A DNA stretch of 64,000 bases, taken from Paenarthrobacter sp. PH39-S1. Lineage in GTDB: Bacteria; Actinomycetota; Actinomycetes; Actinomycetales; Micrococcaceae. The translations under genes and the position numbers were made by a program. Of this stretch, positions 35,484 to 44,487 are shown in pieces. Each line of letters starts with the position of its first letter. The first letter of the stretch is position 1. The stretch lies in NCBI RefSeq assembly GCF_030063245.1, contig NZ_JASISR010000011.1:39886-103885 (forward strand), given 5' to 3'. The notes beneath the pieces are model-generated. The model was not told the origin of the DNA. It did not search any database and worked only from the letters and a program-made list of their open reading frames with translations.

Positions 35484-36520
35484 GTTGGCGGATGCCGGCG
35501 GAGACCGAGCCGCAGGAACGAATCTGGATGGCCTTCCCGGTGGACGGCTACACACTGGGCGGGACGGCAGCCCAAGCTCACGAAGCGCGCTCAACGTGGG
35601 CCGCCGTGGCCCACGCCGCGGCCGAGTTCGAGCCGGTCACTGTGATGGTTGACCCGAGCGCCGCGGCTGTCGCCCGGCAGTACCTCTCGGCTGATATAGA
35701 CATCGTTGAAGCGCCGCTGAACGATGCTTGGATGCGGGACATCGGGCCGACCTTCGTGGTCGACGACGGCGGCAGCCGGCTCGGCGCCGTCGACTGGGTC
35801 TTCAACGGTTGGGGCCAGCAGGGCTGGGCCACGTGGGACAAAGACGCCACGATCGGAGCCCAGGTGACGGCCGCAGCCGGGGCCGTGCCGGTAGCCTCCA
35901 AGCTGGTCAACGAGGGCGGCGCCATCCATGTTGACGGCCGGGGCACCGTGCTAGTCACTGAGACCGTCCAGCTTGATCCGTGCCGCAACCCGGGCGCGGG
36001 CAAATCGGACATCGAGGCCGAACTGGCACGAACCCTCGGGGCCAGCAACGTGATCTGGCTGCCGCGCGGGCTCACTCGCGACGCCGATACCTTCGGCACC
36101 CGCGGCCATGTCGACATCGTCGCGACCATTCCCTCCCCAGGCGTCCTGCTGGTGCACCGGCAAGCGGACCCGGAACACCCGGACTTCACGATCTGCCAGG
36201 ACATCATCGACCATCTCGCCACCACGGCGGACGCAGAGGGGAACCCATGGCGAATCGTGGAGCTTCCCGCGCCGGCGACATTGCAGGACGAGGAAGGATT
36301 CGTCGACTACAGCTACGTCAACCATCTTGTGGTCAATGGTGGCGTCATCGCCTGCCGTTTCGACGATGTTGCGGACCAAACCGCGGTGGAAATTCTCCGC
36401 GCATGTTACCCAGGCCGACGGGTCGTCACCGTCGACGCCCGACCGCTGTTTGCACGCGGAGGCGGAATCCATTGCATAACGCAACAACAACCCGCACTAC
36501 ACATTGATACCCCGCGCTGA
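35480..36520 (+). CDS. aguA: Agmatine deiminase
   Basis: This 346-residue enzyme of the peptidylarginine deiminase/PPAD fold converts agmatine to N-carbamoylputrescine and ammonia. It contains MPAETEPQERIWMAFP at the start, NDAWMRDIGPTFVV, VNEGGAIHVDGRGTVLVTE, TFGTRGHVDIVA and the active-site Cys332 in GGGIHCITQQ. All catalytic segments are present and the length is typical. Its start lies within the aguB stop. With aguB and the APC permease it makes a complete uptake and conversion pathway from agmatine to putrescine. Confidence 0.95.
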   Translation: MSWRMPAETEPQERIWMAFPVDGYTLGGTAAQAHEARSTWAAVAHAAAEFEPVTVMVDPSAAAVARQYLSADIDIVEAPLNDAWMRDIGPTFVVDDGGSRLGAVDWVFNGWGQQGWATWDKDATIGAQVTAAAGAVPVASKLVNEGGAIHVDGRGTVLVTETVQLDPCRNPGAGKSDIEAELARTLGASNVIWLPRGLTRDADTFGTRGHVDIVATIPSPGVLLVHRQADPEHPDFTICQDIIDHLATTADAEGNPWRIVELPAPATLQDEEGFVDYSYVNHLVVNGGVIACRFDDVADQTAVEILRACYPGRRVVTVDARPLFARGGGIHCITQQQPALHIDTPR

Positions 36521-36557
36521 CGCATTCGGCGACCACGCACATCAGAAAGGCGACAAA

Positions 36558-37943
36558 ATGTCACCGCAATACGGAACACTGCAGCGCCGGCTGAAGCTGC
36601 GACATGTAGTCTTCATCGGCCTTGCCTATATGTCACCATTTGCGATGTTCGATACCTTTGGCATCGTGACCGAGGCGACCAACGGGCACGTCCCGGCGTC
36701 GTACATCATCGTCACGATCGCCGTCATCTTCACCGCATTCAGCTATGCCAAGATGGTTCGGATCTACCCGTCTGCCGGGTCGGCGTACACCTACACCCGC
36801 AAGACCATCAATCCGGGAGTGGGCTTCCTCGTCGGCTGGGCTGCGCTGCTGGACTACCTGTTCCTGCCGATGATCAATGCCTTGTTGGCCAAGATCTATC
36901 TCTCCGCCGAGTTCCCCGACGTCCCCGGCTGGGTCTGGATCGTCGGCCTCATCGTCGTCGTCACCGTACTCAACATCGTGGGCGTGAAGATCAGCGCTTC
37001 CGCCAACATGATCATGGTCGTGTTCCAGGCAGTCGTCGCCGTCGTGCTCGTTGCCCTCACCATCAAGGCGATCCTGTCGGACAACGCCCTGCAGTTCTCC
37101 CTCGCCCCCTTCTACGCGATGGATATGGACACGGCCAGCCTGATCGGCGGCGCCTCCGTGCTTGCCCTGGCCTTCCTGGGCTTCGATGCTGTCACGACAC
37201 TGTCCGAGGAGACCGTCGAGCCCAAGAAGAACATGCCGCGCGCGATCATGTGGGTCGCAGCACTCGGTGCCCTGTTCTTCATCACGGTCACCTACTTCCT
37301 GCAGACCCTCGTCCCGGATTTGGCGTCCTTGGAACAAATCACCACGGATACGGAGAGCGCGTCCCCGCACATTGCCCTCTTCATTGGCGGCATTATCTTC
37401 CAGACGATCTTCCTGGTCGGAGCAACCTTCTCCGTGCTGTCCTCGGGCCTCGCCTCCCAGACGAGCGCGTCCCGCCTGCTGTACGCGATGGGCCGGGACG
37501 GGATCCTGTTCAAGCGTTTCTTCGGCTACGTGCATCCGCGATTTGGAACACCTGTACTGAACATTCTCGCCATCGCGGTGATCGCCTTGACCGCGCTGAT
37601 GCTGGACCTCAACTCCGCGACGTCCCTGATTAATTTCGGTGCGTTCACGGCGTTCGCCTTCGTGAATTTGTCGGTGATCGCGTTCCACATCCGCCGCAAG
37701 GGCGTCCATTTCGATGGCTCGACGCTCGGGTGGATCACGGCGCCGGCGATTGGGTTCCTGATCAATGCGTACCTGTGGGCCAATCTAGATCCGCTGGCCA
37801 TGACCGTAGGTGTCGTGTGGACCCTGATCGGCGTCGTCTACCTACTGTGGATCACTCGAGGATTCCGTCGGCCGACGCCGGAAGTGGCATTCGATGAGGC
37901 CGACGGGACTCCGCAACGCGAATCGGAAGTCGAGCTTGCGTGA
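36558..37943 (+). CDS. APC-family amino acid/polyamine permease
   Basis: 461 residues from MSPQYGTLQRRLKLRHVVF, with AGAAAGG 8 bases before. Twelve hydrophobic segments are visible. APC marks are FIGLAYMSPFAMFDTFGIV in helix 1, SAGSAYTYTRKTINPGVGFL and LAFLGFDAVTTLSEETVEPKKNMPRA. The latter two are typical of the putrescine/amino acid importers PuuP and YhdG. It follows aguA by 37 bases. Agmatine or putrescine import is the likely task. Confidence 0.9.
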   Translation: MSPQYGTLQRRLKLRHVVFIGLAYMSPFAMFDTFGIVTEATNGHVPASYIIVTIAVIFTAFSYAKMVRIYPSAGSAYTYTRKTINPGVGFLVGWAALLDYLFLPMINALLAKIYLSAEFPDVPGWVWIVGLIVVVTVLNIVGVKISASANMIMVVFQAVVAVVLVALTIKAILSDNALQFSLAPFYAMDMDTASLIGGASVLALAFLGFDAVTTLSEETVEPKKNMPRAIMWVAALGALFFITVTYFLQTLVPDLASLEQITTDTESASPHIALFIGGIIFQTIFLVGATFSVLSSGLASQTSASRLLYAMGRDGILFKRFFGYVHPRFGTPVLNILAIAVIALTALMLDLNSATSLINFGAFTAFAFVNLSVIAFHIRRKGVHFDGSTLGWITAPAIGFLINAYLWANLDPLAMTVGVVWTLIGVVYLLWITRGFRRPTPEVAFDEADGTPQRESEVELA

Positions 37944-38064
37944 CGGCATCGAGAATTAAAGGTCGAGAACTGACCACCCTACTCGGCGGCCTGGCCGCGA
38001 TCACAGTCATGGCTCGGCCCCGACGCACGCGGGTGCAGCGCGGGCGGGGCGGTGGCTCAGCAGG
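37944..38064. other. Spacer between convergent permease and IclR genes
   Basis: About 120 bases without a recognisable gene, hairpin or repeat. Confidence 0.4.
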
Positions 38065-38862
38065 CTAGGACGCGCGGCTGGCCTGGTCCAGGTCGTCGCC
38101 GATGATCCGGGCGGCAGCGTGCAGCAGCGGAATCGCCCGGTCCGCAAAACCTTCGTCCACCCGGGAGACCGGTCCGGACACGGAAACGGCCGTGGGCGTG
38201 GGGGCGCCGGGAATCGCCACCGCGAAGCAGCGGACGCCGATTTCCTGCTCGTTGTCATCGATGGAATAGCCGCGCTCACGGATCCGCTGCAGATCCGCCA
38301 GCAGCTCCTCGACGTCACCGATGCTCCGGTCCGTGGGGGTGGGCATGCCGGCGCGGCCGACGATGCCGCGCACCACGTCGTCGTCGAGCTGGGCCAGAAT
38401 CGCCTTGCCCACGCCGGAATCGTGGGTGTGCACGCGGCGCCCCACCTCGGTGAACATCCGCATCGAGTGCGCGGACGGCACCTGCGCGATGTAGACCACC
38501 ATGTCGCCGTCGAGCATCGCCATATTGGACGTCTCGCCCAGCTTTTGAACGAGCGACACCAGCTGCGGCCGGACCAGCGCGCCGAGCTGCTTACTGGCGC
38601 CGTCGCCGAGCCGGATCAGCCGCGGACCGAGCGCATAACGCCGGTTCGGCAGCTGCCGGGCGTAGCCCAGTTTGACCAGCGTACGCAGCAGCCGGTGGAT
38701 CGTGGGCAGCGGCAGATCGGTGGAACCGGCCAGCTCGGACAGCGTCACCTCGCCGCCGGCATCGGTGACGAGCTCCAGCAATTCGAAGACACGCTCCACG
38801 GACTGCACGCCGCCGGCAGGTTTTACAGCCATTTCCATCGTCTCCCGTAAGTCATGCGACAT
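38065..38862 (-). CDS. IclR family regulator of the purine/glyoxylate genes
   Basis: 265 residues (shorter starts at MEMAVK or MAVKPAGG are possible). The winged helix, residues 18-75, includes VQSVERVFELLELVTD, VTLSELAGSTDLPLPTIHRL and LRTLVKLGYAR. The C-terminal effector domain has GETSNMAMLDGDMVVYIAQV, HTHDSGVGKAILA and a region with Cys (IGVRCFAVAIP) that in AllR and GclR senses glyoxylate or allantoin. It is divergent from malic enzyme-malate synthase-DUF6986-allE. A putative operator lies right before its own start and another before the malic enzyme gene; the same motif precedes the other purine units, so I propose it as their common regulator, AllR-like in role. Confidence 0.88.
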   Translation of the reverse strand: MSHDLRETMEMAVKPAGGVQSVERVFELLELVTDAGGEVTLSELAGSTDLPLPTIHRLLRTLVKLGYARQLPNRRYALGPRLIRLGDGASKQLGALVRPQLVSLVQKLGETSNMAMLDGDMVVYIAQVPSAHSMRMFTEVGRRVHTHDSGVGKAILAQLDDDVVRGIVGRAGMPTPTDRSIGDVEELLADLQRIRERGYSIDDNEQEIGVRCFAVAIPGAPTPTAVSVSGPVSRVDEGFADRAIPLLHAAARIIGDDLDQASRAS

Positions 38863-38867
38863 TATTT

Positions 38868-38882
38868 ATCCGCATCGCGAAA
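38868..38882. promoter_or_regulatory. Putative IclR operator, copy 7 (autoregulatory)
   Basis: ATCC-GCATCGC-GAAA; on the opposite strand TTTC-GCGATGC-GGAT. It ends the 5' leader of the IclR gene, six bases before the upstream-most start codon, and its core GATGCGGAT is identical to that of the copy at 5616. Confidence 0.55.
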
Positions 38883-38948
38883 TATCCGCCCTCGTAGTCC
38901 CAAGATACCGCACCGTCGGACGCGCCGGGCCTTGAAGTGCCAAAGGGA

Positions 38949-38990
38949 TTGTGTTTCCGCAAGATAGATAATAATATCCATAATACGAAA
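38949..38990 (+). promoter_or_regulatory. Promoter of the malic enzyme operon with IclR operator, copy 8
   Basis: TTGTGT (38949-38954), 17 bases, TAATAT (38972-38977). The operator ATCC-ATAATAC-GAAA (38976-38990) starts within the -10 box and covers the start of transcription. Confidence 0.55.
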
Positions 38991-39041
38991 AGGTTTCTAT
39001 CGCAGACGACGCCGGCCCGTCCGGCACCAGGAGGAAATTCA

Positions 39042-40448
39042 ATGGCGAGTCCCAGCCCCGGAAATTCGATCACCCTGCGCGTTGAAGCGCCGTCCAGCTT
39101 CACCGCCACGAGCGAGCTGGCCGCCGCGGTTGCCGCCGCGGGCGCAGCCGTCACCGCGCTGGATGTCACCGAATCCCACCACGAGCGCCTGGTGGTGGAC
39201 GTCACCTGCAACACTACCGACGATGCGCACGCCGTCCGCGTCAAAGATGCGTTGGACGCGCTCGACGGCGTCACCGTCCGCAAGGTCTCTGACCGCACCT
39301 TTTTGATGCACCTGGGCGGCAAGCTCGAGGTCGTCCCCAAGGTAGCCCTGCGCAACCGGGACGATCTGTCCCGTGCTTACACACCCGGCGTCGCCCGCGT
39401 CTGCATGGCAATTGCTGAAGATCCCAGCGCGGCCCGCAACCTGACCATCAAGCGCAACACGATTGCCGTCGTCACCGATGGCTCCGCCGTCCTCGGCCTG
39501 GGCAATATCGGCCCCGCCGCGGCGCTGCCGGTGATGGAAGGCAAGGCCGCGCTGTTCAAGCAGTTCGCCAACGTTGACGCGTGGCCGGTCTGCCTGGACA
39601 CCCAGGACACCGAAGAGATCATCATGATCGTCAAGGCGCTGGCCCCGGTTTACGGCGGCGTCAACCTCGAGGACATCGCTGCCCCGCGCTGCTTCGAAAT
39701 CGAAAAGCGGCTGCGCGATGAACTCGATATCCCGGTCTTCCACGATGACCAGCACGGCACTGCCATTGTCACCCTGGCCGCGCTGACCAACGCCCTGCGC
39801 GTGGTGGACAAGAAGATCGGCGACGTGAAGATCGTGGTGGCCGGCGTCGGTGCCGCGGGCAATGCCATCATCCAGCTGCTGATCGCCGAGGGCGCCAACA
39901 ATATCGTCGCCTGCGGGCGCAACGGCGCCATCAACCGCACAGAAACCTACACCGATGCGCACCGCACCTGGCTGGCCGAGAATACCAACCCGGACAACTT
40001 CACCGGCACCCTGCACGAGGCCGTCGCCGGCGCGGACGTGTTCATCGGCGTCAGCGGCCCGAATGTCTTGGGTGAGGAGCAGGTGGCCAGCATGGCGGAG
40101 AAGTCCATCGTCTTCGCGATGGCAAACCCCACCCCTGAGGTGGATCCGGCCATCGCGTCCAAGTACGCCGCCGTCGTAGCCACCGGGCGCAGCGACTTCC
40201 CCAACCAGATCAACAATGTACTTGCCTTTCCCGGATTCTTCCGCGGGCTGCTCGATGCCGGCGTTGCCGACATCACGCCGGAAATGCTGGTTGCCGCCGC
40301 CACTGCAATTGCCAACCGTGTGGGCGATGATGAGCTGAACGCCAGCTTCATTGTGCCGAGCGTTTTCGACCAGCACGTTGCCGGCGACGTGGCATCAGCC
40401 GTAGCCGCCGCTGCCGGACACACCACTGAGAAGGGACAACTTTCATGA
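39042..40448 (+). CDS. NAD(P)-dependent malic enzyme with N-terminal ACT-like domain
   Basis: 468 residues from MASPSPGNS, with AGGAGG upstream. Residues 8-85 form an ACT-like regulatory domain, and residues 95-460 the malic enzyme: [33 protein letters not shown], the Lys/Asp metal region [11 protein letters not shown], the Rossmann motif [12 protein letters not shown] and [10 protein letters not shown]. It oxidatively decarboxylates malate to pyruvate. As the first gene before malate synthase (ATGA overlap), it turns the malate made from glyoxylate and acetyl-CoA into pyruvate, which AceE could convert back to acetyl-CoA. The coenzyme preference cannot be fixed from sequence. Confidence 0.92.
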   Translation: MASPSPGNSITLRVEAPSSFTATSELAAAVAAAGAAVTALDVTESHHERLVVDVTCNTTDDAHAVRVKDALDALDGVTVRKVSDRTFLMHLGGKLEVVPKVALRNRDDLSRAYTPGVARVCMAIAEDPSAARNLTIKRNTIAVVTDGSAVLGLGNIGPAAALPVMEGKAALFKQFANVDAWPVCLDTQDTEEIIMIVKALAPVYGGVNLEDIAAPRCFEIEKRLRDELDIPVFHDDQHGTAIVTLAALTNALRVVDKKIGDVKIVVAGVGAAGNAIIQLLIAEGANNIVACGRNGAINRTETYTDAHRTWLAENTNPDNFTGTLHEAVAGADVFIGVSGPNVLGEEQVASMAEKSIVFAMANPTPEVDPAIASKYAAVVATGRSDFPNQINNVLAFPGFFRGLLDAGVADITPEMLVAAATAIANRVGDDELNASFIVPSVFDQHVAGDVASAVAAAAGHTTEKGQLS

Positions 40449-42061
40449 CCTCCGCATCCACACCCGCCCTGACCCTTTCCGATGCGAACCCGATCGACCG
40501 GGCCGAGGAGATCCTCACTCCCGAGGCACTGGCGTTCATCGAGGAACTGAACCGCCGCTTCGCCCCGACGCGCCGGAAGCGCCTGAACGACCGTGCCGCT
40601 AAGCGCGAGCAGGTGGCCCGGACCGGCCGGCTGGATTTCCTGCCCGAAACCGCCGATGTCCGCGCCGGCGATTGGAAGGTTGCCGCCGCGCCGGCGGCGC
40701 TGCAGGACCGCCGGGTTGAAATGACCGGCCCCGCGTCCCCGGCCAAAATGGCGATCAACGCGCTCAATTCAGGCGCCAAGGTCTGGCTGGCCGATCTGGA
40801 GGATGCCAGCACCCCCACCTGGCCGAACGTGATCGACGCAGTGCTGAACCTGCGCGACGCCGCCGCCGGGACACTGAGCTACACCTCGCCGGAGGGCAAA
40901 GAATACCGGCTGCGCACCGACGCACCTCTTGCCACCGTGATCGCCCGCCCGCGCGGCTGGCACATGGACGAACGGCATGTGCTGGTCGACGGCGAACCGG
41001 CCGTGGCCGCGCTGGTGGACTTTGGTCTGCTGTTCTTTCATACCGCCAAGCTGCTGCTGGCTAACGGCGCCGGTCCGTATTACTACCTGCCGAAGATGGA
41101 AAGCCATCTGGAGGCCAGGCTGTGGAACGAGGTCTTCGTCTTCGCGCAGGACTACCTGGGCGTGCCGCAGGGCAGCATCCGCGCCACGGTGCTGATCGAG
41201 ACCATCCCGGCCGCGTTTGAAATGGATGAGATCCTCTTCGAGCTGCGCGACCATGCCTCCGGCCTCAACGCCGGCCGTTGGGACTACCTTTTCAGCATGA
41301 TCAAATACTTCCGCGACGCCGGCGAGGCGTTCATTCTCCCGGACCGCGCATCCGTGGCCATGACGGCCCCGTTCATGCGCGCCTACACGGAGCTGTTGGT
41401 CAAGACCTGCCACGCCCGCGCCGCGTTCGCGATGGGTGGGATGGCAGCCGTCATTCCGAACCGGCGCGAGCCCGAGGTCACCGAGCAGGCCTTCGCGAAG
41501 GTCCGTGCGGACAAAACCCGCGAGGCCAATGACGGCTTTGACGGCTCCTGGGTAGCGCACCCGGACCTGGTTCCCATCTGCCAGGAGGTATTCGACGCCG
41601 TCCTCGGAGACCGCCCGAACCAGCTGGACAAGCAGCGCCCGGAGGTCTCCGTCACCGCGGATCAGCTCCTGGACGTGGCCTCCGCGCCGGGCGAGGTCAC
41701 CGAGGCCGGAATGCGGGCGAACCTGTATGTAGCGGTGGCCTACACCGCCGTCTGGATCTCCGGCAACGGCGCGGTGGCCATCCACAACCTGATGGAGGAC
41801 GCCGCCACGGCGGAGATTTCCCGCTCACAGGTGTGGCAGCAGATCCGCAATGAGGTCACCCTCACGGACACCGGCAACACCGCCACCCGCGAGCTCGTCA
41901 CGCGGATCCTGGCCGAGGAAACGGAGAAGCTGCGCGGCGAGGTGGGCGAAGAATCCTTCGAGAAGTACTACAAGCCCGCCAGCGAACTGATTGCTGATAT
42001 CTGCCTCTCCGAGGAGTACACGGACTTCCTGACCACTCCCGCCTACGAACTGGTGGGCTAG
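40445..42061 (+). CDS. aceB: Malate synthase A
   Basis: This 538-residue enzyme condenses glyoxylate with acetyl-CoA to malate. The form is that of malate synthase A (about 540 residues, not the 720-residue G form). It contains KVWLADLEDASTPTW, ARPRGWHMDERHV, FHTAKLLLANGAGPYYYLPK, the catalytic-site segment VLIETIPAAFEMDEILFEL, SGLNAGRWDYLFS with the metal-binding region, and MGGMAAVIP. It overlaps the malic enzyme stop by 4 bases and is followed 2 bases later by the DUF6986 gene. Pairing with allE and the IclR gene indicates use on purine-derived glyoxylate rather than, or as well as, acetate growth. Confidence 0.96.
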   Translation: MTSASTPALTLSDANPIDRAEEILTPEALAFIEELNRRFAPTRRKRLNDRAAKREQVARTGRLDFLPETADVRAGDWKVAAAPAALQDRRVEMTGPASPAKMAINALNSGAKVWLADLEDASTPTWPNVIDAVLNLRDAAAGTLSYTSPEGKEYRLRTDAPLATVIARPRGWHMDERHVLVDGEPAVAALVDFGLLFFHTAKLLLANGAGPYYYLPKMESHLEARLWNEVFVFAQDYLGVPQGSIRATVLIETIPAAFEMDEILFELRDHASGLNAGRWDYLFSMIKYFRDAGEAFILPDRASVAMTAPFMRAYTELLVKTCHARAAFAMGGMAAVIPNRREPEVTEQAFAKVRADKTREANDGFDGSWVAHPDLVPICQEVFDAVLGDRPNQLDKQRPEVSVTADQLLDVASAPGEVTEAGMRANLYVAVAYTAVWISGNGAVAIHNLMEDAATAEISRSQVWQQIRNEVTLTDTGNTATRELVTRILAEETEKLRGEVGEESFEKYYKPASELIADICLSEEYTDFLTTPAYELVG

Positions 42062-42063
42062 CG

Positions 42064-43332
42064 ATGGCTGAAACTCAATCACTGACAGCCGCGGACCTGG
42101 CGCACATCGATGCTTCCTGCGCCGCCACGGACCAGTTGCTTGACCGCAACTACCCGGGCGACGACGGCACCCGCCAGCCCGTGCACACCGTGTACGTGCC
42201 GGCGGACAAGTTCACCACCACCTTTGCCGCCGACTGGGGCGCACAGGGCCTTGAGGCGATCAACAACGCCGGCGGCCTCGAGCGCCTCGGCGCGCTGCTG
42301 GGGCAAGACGGGGAACTGGCTGCGGCCGTGGCTCCCCGGGTTGCCGCCAAGCTGGCGAACGAGCCGATTGAGGACCTGCGCCTGGACTTTGAGGACGGCT
42401 TTGGCAACCGCGGCGACGACGTCGAGGATGCCGCCGCCGTGACGGCCGCCAAGACCGTCAGCGCCGCAGTGGCCGCCGGGACGGCCCCGCCGTTCGTGGG
42501 CATCCGCTTCAAGTGCTTCGAGGCACCGACCCGGGCCCGGGGCGTGCGCACCCTGGACCTGTTCGTCTCCACCCTGGCGCAGGCGGGGGAACTCCCCGAC
42601 GGCCTGGTGCTGACACTGCCCAAGGTGACCACGGTCGATCAGGTCAAGGCCATGGACTTCGCCGTGGGCCGTTTAGAGGAAATCCACGGACTGCATGCCG
42701 GACGCCTGCGTTTTGAGGTGCAGGTGGAAACCCCGCAGCTCATCCTGGGCCCCGACGGCACCTCCCCCGTAGCGCAGCTGCCCCACGTGGTCCCCGGACG
42801 CATCAGCGGTCTGCACTACGGCACCTACGACTACAGCGCCTCGCTGGAGATCTCCGCCGAGTACCAGTCCATGGAGCACCCGGTGGCGGACTTCGCCAAG
42901 GAAATCATGCAGCTGGCCGTGGCCGGAACGGGCATCCGCCTCTCCGACGGCTCTACTAACATCATGCCGATCGGCGACGGCGCGGACGCCGCCTGGGCAC
43001 TGCACGGCCGGCTAGTGCGGCGTTCCCTGGAACGCGGCTACTACCAGGGCTGGGACCTGAACCCCGCCCAGCTGCCGAGCCGTTTCAGCGCCACGTACGC
43101 CTTCTACCGCCAAGGCCTCCCGGCAGCCGCCGTGCGCCTGCGCAACTACGTCCAGCAGACCCCGGGCGCCGTCATGGACGAACCGGCCACGGCACGCGCC
43201 TTGGCCAACTTCATCCTGCGCGGCCTGGTCTGCGGCGCCGCCGGCGCCGAGGAAGTGCTGGCCCTGACGAGCCTTGACCAAACCCAACTGACGGCGCTGG
43301 CCCACCCGCGGCTCGCCACCGTCTCTCACTGA
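42064..43332 (+). CDS. DUF6986 family protein, CitE/aldolase-like barrel
   Basis: 422 residues of a family without a settled function. Several segments echo the HpcH/CitE barrel: LRLDFEDGFGNRGDDVEDAA (acidic metal site), FVGIRFKCFE, FEVQVETPQLIL (metal-binding Glu) and SGLHYGTYDYSASLEI (equivalent of the FGSGDFR loop). These suggest a Mg2+-dependent lyase or synthase acting on a keto acid. It begins 2 bases after malate synthase and ends 11 bases before allE, so it is almost certainly part of the ureide/glyoxylate pathway. Possible substrates are ureidoglycolate, oxalurate, or a glyoxylate-derived hydroxy acid (inference). Confidence 0.8.
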   Translation: MAETQSLTAADLAHIDASCAATDQLLDRNYPGDDGTRQPVHTVYVPADKFTTTFAADWGAQGLEAINNAGGLERLGALLGQDGELAAAVAPRVAAKLANEPIEDLRLDFEDGFGNRGDDVEDAAAVTAAKTVSAAVAAGTAPPFVGIRFKCFEAPTRARGVRTLDLFVSTLAQAGELPDGLVLTLPKVTTVDQVKAMDFAVGRLEEIHGLHAGRLRFEVQVETPQLILGPDGTSPVAQLPHVVPGRISGLHYGTYDYSASLEISAEYQSMEHPVADFAKEIMQLAVAGTGIRLSDGSTNIMPIGDGADAAWALHGRLVRRSLERGYYQGWDLNPAQLPSRFSATYAFYRQGLPAAAVRLRNYVQQTPGAVMDEPATARALANFILRGLVCGAAGAEEVLALTSLDQTQLTALAHPRLATVSH

Positions 43333-43343
43333 AGGATTCACTG

Positions 43344-44156
43344 ATGGGCAAGTACTACTACCCCGAGGGCGGCCTGCCGCCGCAAACACACCTCACCACC
43401 GAACGCGCCATCGTCAAGGAGGCCTACACGGTCATCCCCAAGGGCGTGCTGACGGACATCGTCACGAGCAACCTCCCGGGATTCACCAACACCCGGTCCT
43501 GGATCATCGCCCGCCCGATCTCCGGCTTCGCCACCACCTTCTCCCAGCTGATCGTGGAGATCGGTGCCGGCGGTGGCTCCGAGAAGCCCGAGCAGGAGGC
43601 TGGCGTCGAAGGGGTCATCTTCGTCACCAAGGGCAAGGTCAACCTGACCCTCGAGGGCGAGCTGCACCCGCTGGCGGAAGGCGGCTACGCCTACCTGGCC
43701 GCCGGTGACGCATGGAGCCTGGAGAACGTCTCCGACGACATCGTCTCGTTCCACTGGATCCGCAAGGCTTACGAGCGTCTCGAGGGCTACGAGGCCAAGT
43801 CCTTCGTCACGAGCGACGCCGAGGTGGCGCCCAACGAGATGCCCGACGTCGACGGCGTCTGGAAGACAACCCGCTTCGCCGACCCGAACGACCTGGCTCA
43901 CGACATGCACGTGAACATCGTGACGTTCCGGCCCGGCGGCGTGATCCCCTTCCCGGAGACCCACGTGATGGAGCACGGCCTGTACGTGCTCGAGGGCAAG
44001 GCCATGTACCTGCTCAACAACGACTGGGTCGAGGTGGAGGCCGGCGACTTCATGTGGCTGCGCGCTTTCTGCCCGCAGGCCTGCTACGCCGGCGGCCCGG
44101 GCAACTTCCGCTACCTGCTGTACAAGGACGTCAACCGGCAGATCCGCCTGACGTAA
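43344..44156 (+). CDS. allE: (S)-ureidoglycine aminohydrolase (bicupin)
   Basis: This 270-residue protein with two cupin barrels releases ammonia from S-ureidoglycine to give S-ureidoglycolate. The start (YYYPEGGLPPQTHLTTERA) and the segments FVTKGKVNLTLEGE and GGVIPFPETHVMEHGLYVL, with the metal ligands of the second cupin, are typical; so are the final AFCPQACYAGG and YLLYKDVNRQ. It works after allantoate amidohydrolase, which is not encoded in this window. It ends the operon led by malic enzyme. Confidence 0.95.
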   Translation: MGKYYYPEGGLPPQTHLTTERAIVKEAYTVIPKGVLTDIVTSNLPGFTNTRSWIIARPISGFATTFSQLIVEIGAGGGSEKPEQEAGVEGVIFVTKGKVNLTLEGELHPLAEGGYAYLAAGDAWSLENVSDDIVSFHWIRKAYERLEGYEAKSFVTSDAEVAPNEMPDVDGVWKTTRFADPNDLAHDMHVNIVTFRPGGVIPFPETHVMEHGLYVLEGKAMYLLNNDWVEVEAGDFMWLRAFCPQACYAGGPGNFRYLLYKDVNRQIRLT

Positions 44157-44487
44157 CCGGCGGCATCTCGCTTGGTCGATCGCTACCGTCCGGTGATCCA
44201 GACTCCTTTTGCCGCTCGTCTGGACGGATGCCGCTGAAATTTCCACGGTATCCGTCCATTTCCACGGCATCTCGGGAGCCGGTGGCGCCTGATGACTCCG
44301 TGATGCCGTGCGAATTTTGACCCCTGACCCACACGGTGATCGACCAGGGCCGGCCACGGCCGCGTGGAGATCCCAGGCGAGCCCGCCAGGTCACCTTTCG
44401 TCTGGGTTACGGACGCCGTTTGCCGGCGCGGTACCGACACCACAGGAGCCACCGATCGGCCGATGTCGCTTCTGCTAGGGTCTGTCC
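44157..44487. other. Non-coding stretch with short direct repeats, possible insertion-sequence scar
   Basis: No gene is supported. ATTTCCACGG occurs twice close together (about 44237 and 44258), and the segment TTTTGACCCCTGACCCAC (about 44316-44333) resembles the ends of some insertion sequences. No transposase fragment remains, so this is only a hint. Confidence 0.35.
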
